NCBI GenBank assembly: GCA_902775375.1
Contig: CACYLU010000008.1
Span: 1 to 64,000, forward strand
Direction of reading: 5' to 3'
Length of the DNA stretch: 64,000 bases
DNA from: an uncultured Bacteroidales bacterium
GTDB lineage: Bacteria; Bacteroidota; Bacteroidia; Bacteroidales; Bacteroidaceae
Position 1 is the stretch's first letter. Every line of letters starts with the position of its first letter. The position numbers and the translations under genes were made by a program. Of the stretch, positions 43,737 to 54,342 are shown one piece after another. Below the pieces are notes generated by a model. It was not told the origin of the DNA. It made no database searches and saw nothing but the letters and a program-made list of their open reading frames with translations.

Positions 43737-44174
43737 TTACGCATTTTGATTCTGATAATCGTAATCACGCCTTACAACGAACTTCGTTGTGATTGGCAGT
43801 TTCTGAGCAGCCAGGCGTAATGCTTCCTTAGCTATATCAAAAGGAACACCCTCGGCCTCGATGATGATTCTACCTGGAGTAACTGGAGCAACCCATCCTG
43901 CTGGATCACCCTTACCTTTACCCATACGCACATCAGCAGGCTTACGAGTGATAGGCTTATCCGGGAATATACGAATCCAGATTTGACCTTGACGTTGCAT
44001 ATATCTTGTTACTGCAATACGAGCAGCTTCAATCTGCTGAGCGGTAATCCACTTACGCTCAAGTGCCTTAATACCGAAAGAACCGAATGCCAACGTGGTA
44101 CCTCTATGAGCATCGCCCTTGCGGCCACGACCATCTTGCGGTCTTCTGTATTTAACTCTTTTTGGTTGTAACAT
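43737..44174 (-). CDS. rplP: 50S ribosomal protein L16
   Basis: 145 aa: [19 protein letters not shown] start and the [23 protein letters not shown] end. It helps place A-site tRNA and is an evernimicin/avilamycin-site protein in other bacteria. Follows rpsC by 18 bp. Confidence 0.97.
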   Translation of the reverse strand: MLQPKRVKYRRPQDGRGRKGDAHRGTTLAFGSFGIKALERKWITAQQIEAARIAVTRYMQRQGQIWIRIFPDKPITRKPADVRMGKGKGDPAGWVAPVTPGRIIIEAEGVPFDIAKEALRLAAQKLPITTKFVVRRDYDYQNQNA

Positions 44175-44192
44175 AATTTCTAAACTTCAAAA

Positions 44193-44918
44193 TTAGCGGT
44201 TATTCTTTTTTCTCTTAAAGTTTCTTCCGCCGTTGCCATTATTGCCACGACCGGAATCCTTTGGCTGAGTGAAGTTTGGTGCTAAATCACGCTTGCCATA
44301 AACCTCTCCTCTGCAAATCCACACTTTCACACCCTGGATACCGACCTTAGTCAGTGCCTCTGCCAAGCAGTAGTCAATGTCTGCACGGAAGGTGTGCAAA
44401 GGAGTTCTACCCTCCTTATACATTTCAGAGCGTGCCATTTCAGCACCATTCAAACGGCCTGAGATCTGAATCTTGATACCTTCAGCACCCATACGCATTG
44501 TATTGGCAATAGCCATCTTGATGGCACGACGGTAAGCGATCTTACCTTCCACCTGACGAGCTACATTGTTAGCTACGATAACAGCATCCAGCTCAGGACG
44601 GCGTACTTCAAAGATATTGATCTGGATCTCCTTGTCAGTGATCTTCTTCAACTCCTCTTTCAACTTATCAACTTCCTGACCACCTTTACCAATGATGATA
44701 CCCGGGCGTGAAGTACATACAGTAATTGTAACAAGTTTCAGTGTACGTTCAATAACGATGCGTGATACGCTTGCCTTAGCCAAACGAGCATTCAGATACT
44801 TGCGAATCTTGCTATCTTCCACCAAACGGTCACCATAGTTCTTGCCACCGTACCAATTAGAATCCCATCCACGGATGATTCCCAAACGATTACTTATCGG
44901 ATTAACTTTCTGTCCCAT
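44193..44918 (-). CDS. rpsC: 30S ribosomal protein S3
   Basis: 241 aa. KH domain with GxxG loop ([17 protein letters not shown]), then the C-terminal domain, and a Gly/Asn/Arg/Lys-rich tail ([19 protein letters not shown]). It lines the mRNA entry site with S4 and S5. Confidence 0.98.
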   Translation of the reverse strand: MGQKVNPISNRLGIIRGWDSNWYGGKNYGDRLVEDSKIRKYLNARLAKASVSRIVIERTLKLVTITVCTSRPGIIIGKGGQEVDKLKEELKKITDKEIQINIFEVRRPELDAVIVANNVARQVEGKIAYRRAIKMAIANTMRMGAEGIKIQISGRLNGAEMARSEMYKEGRTPLHTFRADIDYCLAEALTKVGIQGVKVWICRGEVYGKRDLAPNFTQPKDSGRGNNGNGGRNFKRKKNNR

Positions 44919-44923
44919 AAACC

Positions 44924-45334
44924 TTAATTTTGATCATCGTTATTAACCTTAGAACCTACGAAGAGCGTTACATGGTTAGAACGCTTACGGATTCTATATC
45001 CTCTACCCTGTGGTGCTGGTCTCATACGCTTGAGAGTCATACCACCATCAACAAAAATCTTGGTCACGAACAGTTCTCCGCTTTCAGCTTTACGCTCATT
45101 CTTCTGCTCCCAGTTTGCAATAGCAGAACGCAGCAGTTTCTCAACTTTAGCTGCAGGCTCCTTTGAAGAGAACTTCAGTACGCCAAGAGCTCTGTTCACC
45201 TCCATACCGCGAATCATGTCTGCTACCAGACGCATCTTACGTGGGGATGTAGGAACATTGTTCAGCTTGGCGAAATACATAGTCTTAAGGGCTTCTTTTC
45301 TCTTTTCAGCCGATATTTTCTTTCTTGCTCCCAT
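44924..45334 (-). CDS. rplV: 50S ribosomal protein L22
   Basis: 136 aa. The extended beta hairpin (about 80-100, [21 protein letters not shown]) reaches into the exit tunnel, where macrolide-resistance changes occur in other species; no insertion is seen here. A 36-bp gap to rpsS. Confidence 0.97.
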   Translation of the reverse strand: MGARKKISAEKRKEALKTMYFAKLNNVPTSPRKMRLVADMIRGMEVNRALGVLKFSSKEPAAKVEKLLRSAIANWEQKNERKAESGELFVTKIFVDGGMTLKRMRPAPQGRGYRIRKRSNHVTLFVGSKVNNDDQN

Positions 45335-45370
45335 TATTTAATATTACTTTTTATCTAATTTTACCTGTCT

Positions 45371-45637
45371 TTATTTCCTGTTACCAGAGTGACCCTTGAA
45401 GGTACGTGTTGGAGAGAATTCACCCAACTTGTGACCTACCATGTTCTCGGTAATGTAAACAGGAATGAATTTATTTCCGTTATGCACCGCAATGGTGTGA
45501 CCAACGAAGTCAGGAGAAATCATTGATGCACGAGCCCATGTCTTGATAACGTCCTTCTTACCACCTTCATTCATGGCGAGAACTTTCTTCTCAAGTTTCA
45601 CGTTGATATACGGACCTTTCTTTAATGAACGACTCAT
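45371..45637 (-). CDS. rpsS: 30S ribosomal protein S19
   Basis: 88 aa: [18 protein letters not shown] start and the [18 protein letters not shown] signature. Head protein that pairs with S13. Follows rplB by 21 bp. Confidence 0.97.
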   Translation of the reverse strand: MSRSLKKGPYINVKLEKKVLAMNEGGKKDVIKTWARASMISPDFVGHTIAVHNGNKFIPVYITENMVGHKLGEFSPTRTFKGHSGNRK

Positions 45638-45658
45638 AATATATTCGATTTATTCAGA

Positions 45659-46483
45659 TTACTTCTTTCTTCTCTCAATAATATACTTAGAAGACTGCTT
45701 CTTTGGAGCACGAGTCTTGAGACCCTTAGAGTACAAGCCCTTGCGAGATCTTGGGTGACCACCAGAAGCACGACCTTCGCCACCACCCATTGGGTGATCA
45801 ACTGGGTTCATAACAACACCACGGTTGTGAGGACGACGTCCTAACCAGCGAGAGCGACCAGCTTTACCAGAGCTCTCCAGACCATGATCTGAATTACCAA
45901 CGCTACCTACAGTAGCTTTACATGCGCTCAAGATCTTGCGCAATTCACCTGAAGGCAATTTGATTACACAGTAATCTCCCTCACGAGAGGTAAGCTGTGC
46001 AAAATTACCAGCAGAACGAACAAGCGCTGCACCCTGACCTGGACGCAACTCGATATTATGAATCACTGTACCTACAGGAATATTCTGCAAAGGAAGTGCA
46101 TTACCTACTTCAGGAGCCACATCTGGACCTGACAACAGAGTAGCACCTACCTGCAGACCATCAGGAGCAATAATATAGCGTTTTTCACCATCTGCATAGA
46201 ACAACAGTGCAATACGAGCTGAACGATTAGGATCGTACTCGATTGTCTTTACAACTGCTGGAATGCCATCTTTATTACGCTTGAAGTCAATATTACGAAT
46301 CACCTTGGTATGACCACCACCAATATAACGCATGGTCATTTTACCAGTATTGTTACGACCGCCTGACTTCTTAACACCAAAGACAAGAGTTTTCTCTGGT
46401 ACACGTGCAGTAATCTCTTCGAATGTACCAATAATTTTATGTCTTTGACCCGGTGTTGTGGGTTTAAATTTACGTACTGCCAT
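45659..46483 (-). CDS. rplB: 50S ribosomal protein L2
   Basis: 274 aa. Two beta-barrel domains and the C-terminal signature [17 protein letters not shown], whose His is important for peptidyl transfer. Length as expected. Confidence 0.98.
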   Translation of the reverse strand: MAVRKFKPTTPGQRHKIIGTFEEITARVPEKTLVFGVKKSGGRNNTGKMTMRYIGGGHTKVIRNIDFKRNKDGIPAVVKTIEYDPNRSARIALLFYADGEKRYIIAPDGLQVGATLLSGPDVAPEVGNALPLQNIPVGTVIHNIELRPGQGAALVRSAGNFAQLTSREGDYCVIKLPSGELRKILSACKATVGSVGNSDHGLESSGKAGRSRWLGRRPHNRGVVMNPVDHPMGGGEGRASGGHPRSRKGLYSKGLKTRAPKKQSSKYIIERRKK

Positions 46484-46488
46484 TTTGT

Positions 46489-46782
46489 TTAAATATTGCT
46501 ATAAAAATCTATAGTATCACCGTCTTTCAGTGTCACCACAGCTTTCTTGAAAGCATTGGTACGACCCTTCAAAAGACCACTGCGGGTATAGCGGCTCTTG
46601 CTCTTACCCTGATATTTCATTGTGTTCACATCAACAACCTTCACGTTGTAGAGTGCCTCAACTTCTTTCTTAATCTCCAATTTATTAGCATCAGGACGAA
46701 CAATGAAACCGAAACGATTAGGCATCTTCTCGGTCATCGCTGTCATCTTCTCTGTTACCAATGGTTTAATAATAACTGCCAT
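46489..46782 (-). CDS. rplW: 50S ribosomal protein L23
   Basis: 97 aa: [19 protein letters not shown] start. It forms the tunnel-exit docking site for trigger factor and SRP. Between rplD and rplB, 3-5 bp gaps. Confidence 0.97.
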   Translation of the reverse strand: MAVIIKPLVTEKMTAMTEKMPNRFGFIVRPDANKLEIKKEVEALYNVKVVDVNTMKYQGKSKSRYTRSGLLKGRTNAFKKAVVTLKDGDTIDFYSNI

Positions 46783-46785
46783 TCT

Positions 46786-47424
46786 TTAAGCCTCCTTTTT
46801 ATCTAATAATTCGTCGATTGCGGAAAGCGCTTTTTCAGTAAACATAACTACTCCGGCATCCAATACTCGGTAGGTATTAACGCCAGAAACAGTCTGTACC
46901 TTGGCACGCTGCAAGTTACGAGCCGACAAATATACGTTTTTATTAGCTTCGGGTAATACTAACAGTAGCTTCTTGTCAGAAACTTTAAGATTATTTAACA
47001 AAGCTACGAATTCCTTAGTCTTAGGAGCTTCAAAAGAGAAGTCCTCAACTACCATCAAGCCACCATTCAAAGCTTTATAAGAAAGGGCTGACTTACGAGC
47101 CAACTGTTTTACTTTCTTATTCAACTTGAAAGAATAATCTCTTGGTGTAGGGCCAAACACACGGCCACCACCCACCATTACAGGAGAGTTGATATCACCA
47201 TGACGTGCGCCGCCACCACCTTTCTGACGACCTAATTTACGAGTAGAGCCACTGATTTCGCTTCTTTCTTTTGACTTAGCGGTTCCCTGACGCTGGTTAG
47301 CCAAAAACTGCTTTACGTCCAGATAGATTGCATGGTCATTGGGCTCAATTCCAAAGATAGATTCGTTTAACGTAATCTTTCTTCCGGTGTCTTCACCTTT
47401 AATATTGTAAACGCTAACTTCCAT
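46786..47424 (-). CDS. rplD: 50S ribosomal protein L4
   Basis: 212 aa. The internal loop ([19 protein letters not shown]) extends into the exit tunnel. In E. coli L4 represses the S10 operon; I see no matching leader. Its ATG overlaps the rplC stop by one base. Confidence 0.97.
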   Translation of the reverse strand: MEVSVYNIKGEDTGRKITLNESIFGIEPNDHAIYLDVKQFLANQRQGTAKSKERSEISGSTRKLGRQKGGGGARHGDINSPVMVGGGRVFGPTPRDYSFKLNKKVKQLARKSALSYKALNGGLMVVEDFSFEAPKTKEFVALLNNLKVSDKKLLLVLPEANKNVYLSARNLQRAKVQTVSGVNTYRVLDAGVVMFTEKALSAIDELLDKKEA

Positions 47425-48041
47425 TATTTCTCAATTAAAACGATTGAATTTTTGCAACCAGGAACAGAGCCCTTTACCAAGAGCAGATTGTGTTCCGCAA
47501 TTACCTTTAAAATTTGCAAGTTCTGAACCGTTACACGGTTGCCACCCATCTGGCCTGCCATACGCATACCCTTGAACACCTTTGCAGGGTAAGAGCAAGC
47601 ACCAATAGAACCTGGCTTACGACCACGGTTGTGCTGACCATGAGTCTGCTGGCCTACACCACCGAAATGATGTCTCTTCACAACGCCCTGGAAACCCTTA
47701 CCTTTAGAGGTTCCAATAACGTCAACGAAAGCAGCGTCATTAAACAGCTCTACGTTTACAGTATCACCCAAATTCAATTGGGTTTCAAAATTCTTGAACT
47801 CAGCCAAGTGTCTCTTTGGTGTTACGCCGGCTTTCTTAAAGTGACCCATCATCTGCTTGGTAGTGTTCTTCTCCTTCTTCTCCTGGAAGCCGAGCTGAAC
47901 AGCCTCATAACCATCAGTTTCAACAGTCTTAACCTGAGTAACAACACAAGGACCTGCTTCGATAACAGTGCATGGTACATTTTTACCATCGGCACTGAAC
48001 ACGGATGTCATTCCGATTTTCTTTCCTAATAATCCTGGCAT
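47424..48041 (-). CDS. rplC: 50S ribosomal protein L3
   Basis: 205 aa: [19 protein letters not shown] start, and the loop [20 protein letters not shown] near the peptidyl-transferase centre. Early assembly protein. Follows rpsJ by 19 bp. Confidence 0.98.
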   Translation of the reverse strand: MPGLLGKKIGMTSVFSADGKNVPCTVIEAGPCVVTQVKTVETDGYEAVQLGFQEKKEKNTTKQMMGHFKKAGVTPKRHLAEFKNFETQLNLGDTVNVELFNDAAFVDVIGTSKGKGFQGVVKRHHFGGVGQQTHGQHNRGRKPGSIGACSYPAKVFKGMRMAGQMGGNRVTVQNLQILKVIAEHNLLLVKGSVPGCKNSIVLIEK

Positions 48042-48060
48042 TTCACTTAATAATTAAAAA

Positions 48061-48366
48061 TTACACTTTGATTTCTACTTCAACACCACTCGGCAACTCC
48101 AACTTCATCAACTCATCAATTGTCTTAGCTGTAGAGCTGTAAATATCGATCAGACGCTTGTAAGAAGAGAGCTCAAACTGTTCACGAGCCTTCTTGTTTA
48201 CAAAGGTTGAACGGTTAACTGTGAAGATCTTCTTGTGTGTTGGCAATGGAATAGGACCACTGACAATAGCGCCAGTTGACTTTACAGTCTTTACGATGCT
48301 TGCAGCTGACTTGTCTACCAAGCTGTGATCGTAGGATTTCAGTTTAATTCTGATTTTTTGACTCAT
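48061..48366 (-). CDS. rpsJ: 30S ribosomal protein S10
   Basis: 101 aa: [17 protein letters not shown] start and [25 protein letters not shown]. Also acts with NusB in antitermination. The tetracycline-associated loop region (KKI) is ordinary. First of the S10 set; separated from fusA by 81 bp with a hairpin. Confidence 0.97.
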   Translation of the reverse strand: MSQKIRIKLKSYDHSLVDKSAASIVKTVKSTGAIVSGPIPLPTHKKIFTVNRSTFVNKKAREQFELSSYKRLIDIYSSTAKTIDELMKLELPSGVEVEIKV

Positions 48367-48402
48367 TTCTTTTAAATATTAATGTTAATTATTCAATTGG
48401 AA

Positions 48403-48438
48403 AGCCTTGGGTTAAGAGTCATTCACTAACCCAAGGTC
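48403..48438. terminator. Hairpin between fusA and rpsJ
   Basis: CCTTGGGTTA and TAACCCAAGG pair perfectly across 12 bases, and the stem extends after one mismatch. On the minus strand it is not followed by a T-run, so it may attenuate or protect an RNA end rather than stop transcription fully. No promoter for rpsJ is visible downstream. Confidence 0.55.
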
Positions 48439-48447
48439 TTTCATTTT

Positions 48448-50568
48448 TTACTTTAATAAATCCATGCGGCCACCTACTTCTTCAAGCACAGTCTTAGCAA
48501 TTGAAGTAGAAACAGCTGCATGATGGTCATAGCTCATGGTTGAAGTGGCACGACCAGAAGTGATGGTACGCAACGCTGTTACATAGCCAAACATTTCTGC
48601 CAATGGCACCATAGCCTTAACGATACGGGCACCAGAACGGGTACTTTCCATGCCTTCTACCTGACCACGACGCTTGTTCAAGTCGCCAATCACATCACCC
48701 ATGTACTCTTCTGGAGTAACAACGTCAAGTTTCATGATTGGTTCCATCAACACAGGACCTGCCTTAGAAGCAGCAGTCTTGTATGCCTGAATAGCACAGA
48801 TCTCGAATGACAACTGGTCGGAGTCTACTGGATGGAATGAACCATCGAGCAAATCTACCTTCATTGAATCCATAGGATAACCACCAAGTACGCCACTCTT
48901 CATTGCAGTTTCAAAACCTTTCTGAACTGCTGGGATATATTCCTTAGGAATGTTACCACCAGTTACAGAGTTCACGAATTGCAAACCACCCTGAGTGAAA
49001 TCTGGGTCAACAGGACCAATATTAACGATAATATCAGCAAACTTACCACGTCCACCAGACTGTTTCTTATAAACCTCACGGTGATTAACGGTCTTGGTAA
49101 TAGCTTCCTTATAGTTAACCTGAGGCTTACCTTGGTTGCACTCAACCTTGAACTCACGCTTCAGACGGTCAATAATGATATCGAGGTGCAACTCGCCCAT
49201 ACCTGAGATTACAGTCTGACCGCTTTGCTCATCAGTATGTACGGTAAAGGTTGGATCCTCTTCTGCCAACTTAGCCAAACCGTTAGAGAGTTTCTCCATA
49301 TCCTTCTGGGTCTTTGGCTCAACAGCGATACCAATCACTGGATCTGGGAAGTCCATTGACTCCAATACGATTGGTGCATCTTCGTCGCAAAGAGTATCAC
49401 CTGTACGGATATCCTTCAAACCTACAGCTGCACCGATATCACCAGCAGAAATCTCTTCTACAGGATTCTGGTGGTTTGAGAACATCTGGAACAGACGGCT
49501 TATACGCTCCTTCTTGCCTGAACGGGTATTGTAAGCATAAGAGCCAGATACCACACTACCTGAATATACGCGAATGTAGGTAAGACGACCTACATAAGGA
49601 TCAGTTGCAATCTTAAATGCCAAAGCAGATGTTTTCTCATCCTCAGAAGGCTTACGTTCTTCAACATCACCAGTTGATGGGTTAGTTCCTTCGATGTTAG
49701 GAGTATCAAGTGGTGAAGGCAAGAAAGCACATACATAGTTCAGCAATGTCTGCACGCCCTTGTTCTTGAATGAAGAGCCACAGCACATAGGAACAATTGA
49801 CATGCTCAGGGTTGCCTTACGAATAGCTGCAATCAACTCTTCCTCAGAAATGGTAGAAGGATCTTCGAAGAACTTCTCCATCAAAGCATCATCATACTCA
49901 GCAGCAGCTTCAACCAATTTTGCGCGATATTCCTCAGCCTCATCTACCAAGTTAGCAGGAATTTCCTCAACAGAGTATTCTGCTCCCATGGTCTCATCGT
50001 GCCAGAAGATGGCCTTCATCTTGATCAAGTCAACTATGCCCTTGAAACTTTCCTCAGCACCAATAGGAATCATCACTGGAACAGGATTAGCACCCAGGAT
50101 TTCCTTCATCTGGCGCATCACTTCGAAGAAGTCGGCACCAGAGCGGTCCATCTTATTAACATAAGCGATACGAGGAACATTATATTTATCTGCTTGACGC
50201 CATACGGTTTCACTCTGTGGCTCTACACCACCTACTGCACAGTAAGTAGCCACAGCTCCGTCCAACACACGCAGAGAACGCTCAACCTCAGCGGTGAAGT
50301 CAACGTGTCCCGGAGTGTCAATCAAATTGATTTTATACGTATTGTCGTTCCATTTCCAACGGCAAGTGGTAGCTGCAGAAGTAATGGTGATACCACGTTC
50401 CTGCTCTTGAACCATCCAGTCCATAGTAGCAGCACCGTCGTGCACCTCACCAATCTTATGAGTCATACCTGTATAAAACAGAATTCGTTCGGATGTAGTG
50501 GTCTTACCGGCATCGATGTGCGCCATGATACCGATATTTCTCGTCAAGTGTAAGTCTTGTTTTGACAT
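48448..50568 (-). CDS. fusA: Elongation factor G
   Basis: 706 aa, five-domain GTPase. G motifs: [28 protein letters not shown]. Switch and domain IV regions are full length. It translocates tRNA and mRNA; domain IV ends GHxT-like with [15 protein letters not shown]. Between rpsG and rpsJ, as in a joined str-S10 arrangement. Confidence 0.98.
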   Translation of the reverse strand: MSKQDLHLTRNIGIMAHIDAGKTTTSERILFYTGMTHKIGEVHDGAATMDWMVQEQERGITITSAATTCRWKWNDNTYKINLIDTPGHVDFTAEVERSLRVLDGAVATYCAVGGVEPQSETVWRQADKYNVPRIAYVNKMDRSGADFFEVMRQMKEILGANPVPVMIPIGAEESFKGIVDLIKMKAIFWHDETMGAEYSVEEIPANLVDEAEEYRAKLVEAAAEYDDALMEKFFEDPSTISEEELIAAIRKATLSMSIVPMCCGSSFKNKGVQTLLNYVCAFLPSPLDTPNIEGTNPSTGDVEERKPSEDEKTSALAFKIATDPYVGRLTYIRVYSGSVVSGSYAYNTRSGKKERISRLFQMFSNHQNPVEEISAGDIGAAVGLKDIRTGDTLCDEDAPIVLESMDFPDPVIGIAVEPKTQKDMEKLSNGLAKLAEEDPTFTVHTDEQSGQTVISGMGELHLDIIIDRLKREFKVECNQGKPQVNYKEAITKTVNHREVYKKQSGGRGKFADIIVNIGPVDPDFTQGGLQFVNSVTGGNIPKEYIPAVQKGFETAMKSGVLGGYPMDSMKVDLLDGSFHPVDSDQLSFEICAIQAYKTAASKAGPVLMEPIMKLDVVTPEEYMGDVIGDLNKRRGQVEGMESTRSGARIVKAMVPLAEMFGYVTALRTITSGRATSTMSYDHHAAVSTSIAKTVLEEVGGRMDLLK

Positions 50569-50603
50569 TCTTGTTATCTTAAAAACCTATTAAAAACCTA
50601 TTA

Positions 50604-51080
50604 TTAGAATCTGAAGTGTGCGAATGCACGGTTAGCCTCAGCCATACGATGCATATCCTCTTTACGTTTGAAAGCACCACCCTGCTCATTGTAAGCATCC
50701 ATAATCTCAGCGGCCAGCTTATCAGCCATGCCCTTACCACCACGCTTACGCGCGAAAGAGATCATGTTTTTCATTGAAATTGATTCCTTACGATCAGGAC
50801 GGATTTCTGTAGGTACTTGGAAAGTTGCACCACCGATACGGCGTGACTTTACCTCTACCTGAGGAGTAATGTTGTCGAGAGCTTTCTTCCAGATTTCGAG
50901 AGCTGACTTTTCTTCGCTCTGCAATTTCTTACCAACTGTTTCCAATGCAGCATAAAAGATTTCATAAGAAGTGTTCTTCTTGCCATCGTACATCAGATGG
51001 TTAACGAACTTGGAAACTTTCACATCGCCATAAACTGGATCCGGGAGGATCTGGCGTTTCTTTGGTTTTGCTTTTCTCAT
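50604..51080 (-). CDS. rpsG: 30S ribosomal protein S7
   Basis: 158 aa: [19 protein letters not shown] start; helical core and the beta hairpin to the E-site. Nucleates head assembly. In the 149-bp gap before it, a 6-bp stem (ATCTCC/GGAGAT, 51137-51152) could be a regulatory leader structure, by analogy with S7 control in E. coli only. Confidence 0.97.
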   Translation of the reverse strand: MRKAKPKKRQILPDPVYGDVKVSKFVNHLMYDGKKNTSYEIFYAALETVGKKLQSEEKSALEIWKKALDNITPQVEVKSRRIGGATFQVPTEIRPDRKESISMKNMISFARKRGGKGMADKLAAEIMDAYNEQGGAFKRKEDMHRMAEANRAFAHFRF

Positions 51081-51229
51081 TTTTTAAAAACCTTTAGTTT
51101 TTTTGTTCTTGGTTGTTTGCTTCTGTCTTCTTCAACATCTCCCACTGGAGATATTTACTCAACCTTTAATGCATCCAATAACTAAAAAACGAAATTAATA
51201 CTTTTGTTTTTTAACTCTTTAGAAGAGGT

Positions 51230-51616
51230 TTATTTCTTCTTAGCAGCTTTAGGTCTCTTAGCACCATACTTAGAACGACGCTGAGTGCGGCTTGCTACAC
51301 CTGCGGTATCCAAAGTACCACGAACGATGTGATAGCGTACACCTGGCAGGTCCTTAACACGGCCACCGCGTACCAAAACGATTGAGTGCTCCTGCAAGTT
51401 GTGACCTTCACCTGGGATATAAGAGTTAACCTCTTTGCCATTGGTCAAACGAACGCGAGCTACTTTACGCATAGCTGAATTAGGCTTTTTGGGAGTAGTT
51501 GTATAAACTCTCACGCAAACGCCTCTTCTCTGAGGGCATGAATCCAATGCTGGTGACTTACTTTTGTCCTCCAGCACCTGACGGCCCTTTCTTACTAATT
51601 GCTGAATTGTAGGCAT
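51230..51616 (-). CDS. rpsL: 30S ribosomal protein S12
   Basis: 128 aa. Decoding-site loop [13 protein letters not shown] and the second loop [13 protein letters not shown] are wild-type, so no streptomycin-resistance change is apparent. Lys-rich end. First gene of the leftward super-cluster, with its own promoter. Confidence 0.98.
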   Translation of the reverse strand: MPTIQQLVRKGRQVLEDKSKSPALDSCPQRRGVCVRVYTTTPKKPNSAMRKVARVRLTNGKEVNSYIPGEGHNLQEHSIVLVRGGRVKDLPGVRYHIVRGTLDTAGVASRTQRRSKYGAKRPKAAKKK

Positions 51617-51675
51617 TTTACTTGTTTTTTATATATTATTATTTAATTAAATTCAAAACCATACATTTTGGGCTG

Positions 51676-51705
51676 CAAAGATACGAATAATCTTTGAAAC
51701 AACAA
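51676..51705 (-). promoter_or_regulatory. Promoter of the ribosomal super-cluster
   Basis: On the minus strand TTG (51705-51703), 19 bp, TATCTTTG (51683-51676), 60 bp upstream of the rpsL start. Confidence 0.65.
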
Positions 51706-51960
51706 TGTCCTTTTCTTAATTTTTTATAAAAATTTCTTGAAAAGCCTCTTCCAAGACCATTACTTTGCCACAAAACAGCAGTCAAGTCGTCCGCCGTATT
51801 ATATATAATAAGGTGTACAGTCATTAGTTTTAATCTTCCTCATAGCTATTGACCCTTTCGACCAAGCCTAATGCAAGAAGAAGAAGAAAAATAAAGGAAT
51901 AAGCAATATGGACAATAAGCGTTTACGGTCTTTTTAAGAGCCAGTACCAGCTAAAGGGAA

Positions 51961-52041
51961 AAATTCTCATGAGAATTTAAATGCTTACTAGTAGTAAACG
52001 GGTGGTTTAGTTCCGCTAAAACCTCTTTTTACTTCCGCTAA
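51961..52041. repeat. Second repeat family, copy 2
   Basis: An 18-bp perfect palindrome containing AATTCTCATGAGAATT (51961-51978). TTCCGCTAA occurs at 52011 and again exactly 22 bp later; it is the reverse complement of the TTAGnGGAA unit seen near 2.5 kb. The distance from palindrome centre to the nearest clear unit is 22 bp longer than in copy 1, so the spacing follows the same phase. A further CGTGAGG with CTAACG follows at 52079-52104. Confidence 0.7.
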
Positions 52042-52154
52042 GCAAAAAGAAGGTAAAAAGGGCTAAATATTTATCCCTCGTGAGGAAGGGAAAAATTTCT
52101 AACGAAAAAAAGAAAGGAAAAAGAACTGTGATAAAAAAAGGTTAAGCGAAAAAC

Positions 52155-52194
52155 GAAAAAAGCCACAAGACCTTTTGAAAGGAATCTTGCGGCT
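52155..52194 (-). terminator. Terminator of rpmH
   Basis: On the minus strand AGCCGCAAGA pairs with TCTTGTGGCT (one G-T pair), followed by TTTTTT. It lies 29 bp past the rpmH stop. Confidence 0.85.
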
Positions 52195-52222
52195 CTGTTT
52201 CTTTATGCTCAAAAAGTGAGGT

Positions 52223-52384
52223 TTAAGCCTTTACGCCATTATACTCATCAGAAATGGTGAGTTTCTTACGACCCTTAGCACGTCTTGAAGCCAGCACTCT
52301 GCGACCATTAGCGGTAGCCATTCTTTCACGGAAACCGTGCTTGTTCTTTCTCTTCCTATTAGAAGGTTGGAATGTTCTTTTCAT
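52223..52384 (-). CDS. rpmH: 50S ribosomal protein L34
   Basis: 53 aa: [21 protein letters not shown] start, then [24 protein letters not shown], a slightly longer C terminus than in E. coli (46 aa). Monocistronic between its promoter and terminator. Usually near dnaA/rnpA in many bacteria; here it is beside efp. Confidence 0.95.
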   Translation of the reverse strand: MKRTFQPSNRKRKNKHGFRERMATANGRRVLASRRAKGRKKLTISDEYNGVKA

Positions 52385-52428
52385 TGCTCTTTATGTTTTA
52401 CGTTATTATTTTATTCACAATCGGGCTG

Positions 52429-52459
52429 CAAAATTAGGTACTTTTTCTAAAATAAGCAA
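52429..52459 (-). promoter_or_regulatory. rpmH promoter
   Basis: On the minus strand TTG, 20 bp, TAATTTTG, about 45 bp before the rpmH start codon. Confidence 0.65.
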
Positions 52460-52486
52460 GAGATAAATCTTTTTATATCGAAACTT

Positions 52487-52518
52487 TTTGTGTTTTTTAT
52501 CAAATTCCACTAACTTTG
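52487..52518 (+). promoter_or_regulatory. efp promoter
   Basis: TTTG, 20 bp, TAACTTTG, 49 bp before the efp start codon. It diverges from rpmH. Confidence 0.7.
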
Positions 52519-52567
52519 CACCGCAAATCTAAGCATTTTCGAATAAAAACTATAAAAACAAACGAGT

Positions 52568-53137
52568 ATGATTAATGCCCAAGACATTAAAATCGGTACC
52601 GCTATCCGCATGGATGGCAAGTTGTATTTCTGCATTGACTTCCTGCACGTAAAGCCAGGTAAGGGTAACACATTCATGCGCACCAAGCTGAAAGACGTGG
52701 TGAGTGGCTATGTACTGGAACGCCGTTTCAACATCGGTGAGAAGTTGGAAGATGTTCGTGTAGAGCGTCGTCCTTATCAATATCTTTACAAAGAAGGCGA
52801 GGACTTCATCTTCATGAATCAGGAGACTTACGACCAGCTCCCTATCGCTAAAGAAATCATCAACGGTGTTGACTTCCTGTTGGAAGGTATGATAGTTGAT
52901 GTAGTTTCTGACGCATCTACTGAGACTATCCTCTATGCTGACGTTCCTGTAAAGGTTCAGATGAAGATTACCTACACAGAGCCAGGACTGAAGGGCGATA
53001 CTGCTACCAACACACTGAAGCCTGCTACCGTTGAAAGTGGCGCCGAAGTTCGTGTTCCTTTGTTCATCAACGAAGGCGACATAATTGAAATCGACACTCG
53101 CGATGGCTCATACGTTAGTCGTGTTACCAGCAAGTAA
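52568..53137 (+). CDS. efp: Elongation factor P
   Basis: 189 aa, three beta-barrel domains shaped like a tRNA. The modification loop KPGKGNTF carries Lys32, aligned with the lysine that other bacteria modify; the modifying enzyme is not in the window. EF-P rescues ribosomes stalled at polyproline. The end motif GDIIEIDTRDGSYVSR is conserved. Single-gene unit with a large inverted repeat after its stop. Confidence 0.97.
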   Translation: MINAQDIKIGTAIRMDGKLYFCIDFLHVKPGKGNTFMRTKLKDVVSGYVLERRFNIGEKLEDVRVERRPYQYLYKEGEDFIFMNQETYDQLPIAKEIINGVDFLLEGMIVDVVSDASTETILYADVPVKVQMKITYTEPGLKGDTATNTLKPATVESGAEVRVPLFINEGDIIEIDTRDGSYVSRVTSK

Positions 53138-53158
53138 TCAACAGATCTTTACTAACAT

Positions 53159-53230
53159 AGAGGGCATGTCATATTTGCAGCAAAGCATCCCACATCGAAA
53201 GGGAATGTTGAGCATTATGACATGCCCTCT
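53159..53230. terminator. 15-bp perfect inverted repeat after efp
   Basis: AGAGGGCATGTCATA and its exact complement flank 42 bases that hold a weaker inner stem (GCATCCC with GGGAATG). No T-run follows, so it is unlike the other terminators here; it may be a transcript-end structure or an inverted-repeat element. Confidence 0.5.
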
Positions 53231-53255
53231 TGCTATCTGAAGCTATAAGCAAATT

Positions 53256-54314
53256 ATGAAGTTTTCAATTGTAATTCCCGTTTTCAATCGACCTGATGAG
53301 GTGGATGAATTGTTGCAAAGTCTTACTGAGCAAAACGCAACAGACTTTGAGACTATCATCGTTGAAGACGGTTCTTCCCTACCCTGTAAGGAAATAGTGG
53401 ATAAATACAAGGACAAACTTCAAATCCAATATTTTTTTATTGAGAACTCAGGTCCTGCTGGCGCTCGCAACTATGGCATCAAGCAGGCTAATGGCGAGTA
53501 TATCATCTTCTTTGATTCCGACTGTATCATTCCTCCTGGGTATTTTCAAGCCGTAGAAAAAGCTTTGACAAAAACCCATGCTGACGCTTTTGGCGGACCA
53601 GACAAAGCGCATGCTTCCTTTACCGATGTACAAAAAGCTATCAATTACTCTATGACTTCCTTCTTTACCACTGGAGGCATTCGTGGGGGCAAACAGAAGA
53701 TGGATAAGTTCTATCCTCGTAGCTTTAATATGGGCATCCTTCGTGAGGTGGCCAACCATTTGGGAGGTTTCTCTATGATGCGATTTGGCGAGGATATTGA
53801 CTTCAGCATTCGCATTGTGAAGGGAGGTTACAAAAGTTGCTTGTTTAGTGAAGCATGGGTATATCACAAGCGTCGCACAGACCTTAAGAAGTTTTTCAAA
53901 CAAGTTAACAACTCTGGTATCGCTCGCATCAATCTCTATAAAAAATATCCAGATTCACTCAAATTGGTGCATCTTCTGCCTGCCATTTTCACTATTGGCA
54001 CATGTCTTTGCCTCCTATCCATATTGTTAGGAGTAGCTTATGGCACGCTTAACCAACTGGGTATCATCAACATTGATTCCCCTGCTGGGCCTATTTTAGT
54101 GACATTGGGCTTGTTTCCTTTACTTCTCTTTTCACTGATTATTCTTATAGATGCGACTATCCGCAACAAAAATCTGAAAATCGGTTGCCTATCAGTTGCA
54201 GCTTCCTTCATTCAACTAATAGGCTATGGAAGCGGTTTCCTCAGGGCGTGGTGGAAACGATGCGTCAAACACGAAGGCGAATTTGAAGCTTTCAAGAAAA
54301 ATTTCTATAAATAA
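53256..54314 (+). CDS. Glycosyltransferase family 2 with C-terminal membrane helices
   Basis: 352 aa. GT-A domain: FSIVIPVFNRPDEVDELLQSL start, DSDC as the metal-binding DxD-like motif, GGFSMMRFGEDIDFS as the acceptor/base region. The C-terminal 110 residues hold two or three membrane helices and a charged end, so it acts at the inner membrane. Donor and acceptor sugars are unknown; no polysaccharide cluster surrounds it. radC follows 28 bp later. Confidence 0.9.
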   Translation: MKFSIVIPVFNRPDEVDELLQSLTEQNATDFETIIVEDGSSLPCKEIVDKYKDKLQIQYFFIENSGPAGARNYGIKQANGEYIIFFDSDCIIPPGYFQAVEKALTKTHADAFGGPDKAHASFTDVQKAINYSMTSFFTTGGIRGGKQKMDKFYPRSFNMGILREVANHLGGFSMMRFGEDIDFSIRIVKGGYKSCLFSEAWVYHKRRTDLKKFFKQVNNSGIARINLYKKYPDSLKLVHLLPAIFTIGTCLCLLSILLGVAYGTLNQLGIINIDSPAGPILVTLGLFPLLLFSLIILIDATIRNKNLKIGCLSVAASFIQLIGYGSGFLRAWWKRCVKHEGEFEAFKKNFYK

Positions 54315-54342
54315 TTACTGTTTAGCAAAATCATTCATAACA

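Larger units (their letters stand above)
51617..52222. other. About 600-bp gap with the second repeat family
   Basis: From left: rpsL promoter near 51690; AT-rich stretch; AATTCTCATGAGAATT palindrome and TTAGnGGAAnTAAA units (51961-52041); CGTGAGG/CTAACG motif (52079-52104); and the rpmH terminator (52155-52194). No gene is apparent. Confidence 0.7.

Noticed and set aside
47514..48029. 171-codon open frame opposite rplC
   Set aside because: Antisense shadow of L3, no independent features.
49999..50553. 184-codon open frame opposite fusA
   Set aside because: Antisense shadow of the EF-G GTPase domain; Ser/Thr-rich translation typical of such shadows.
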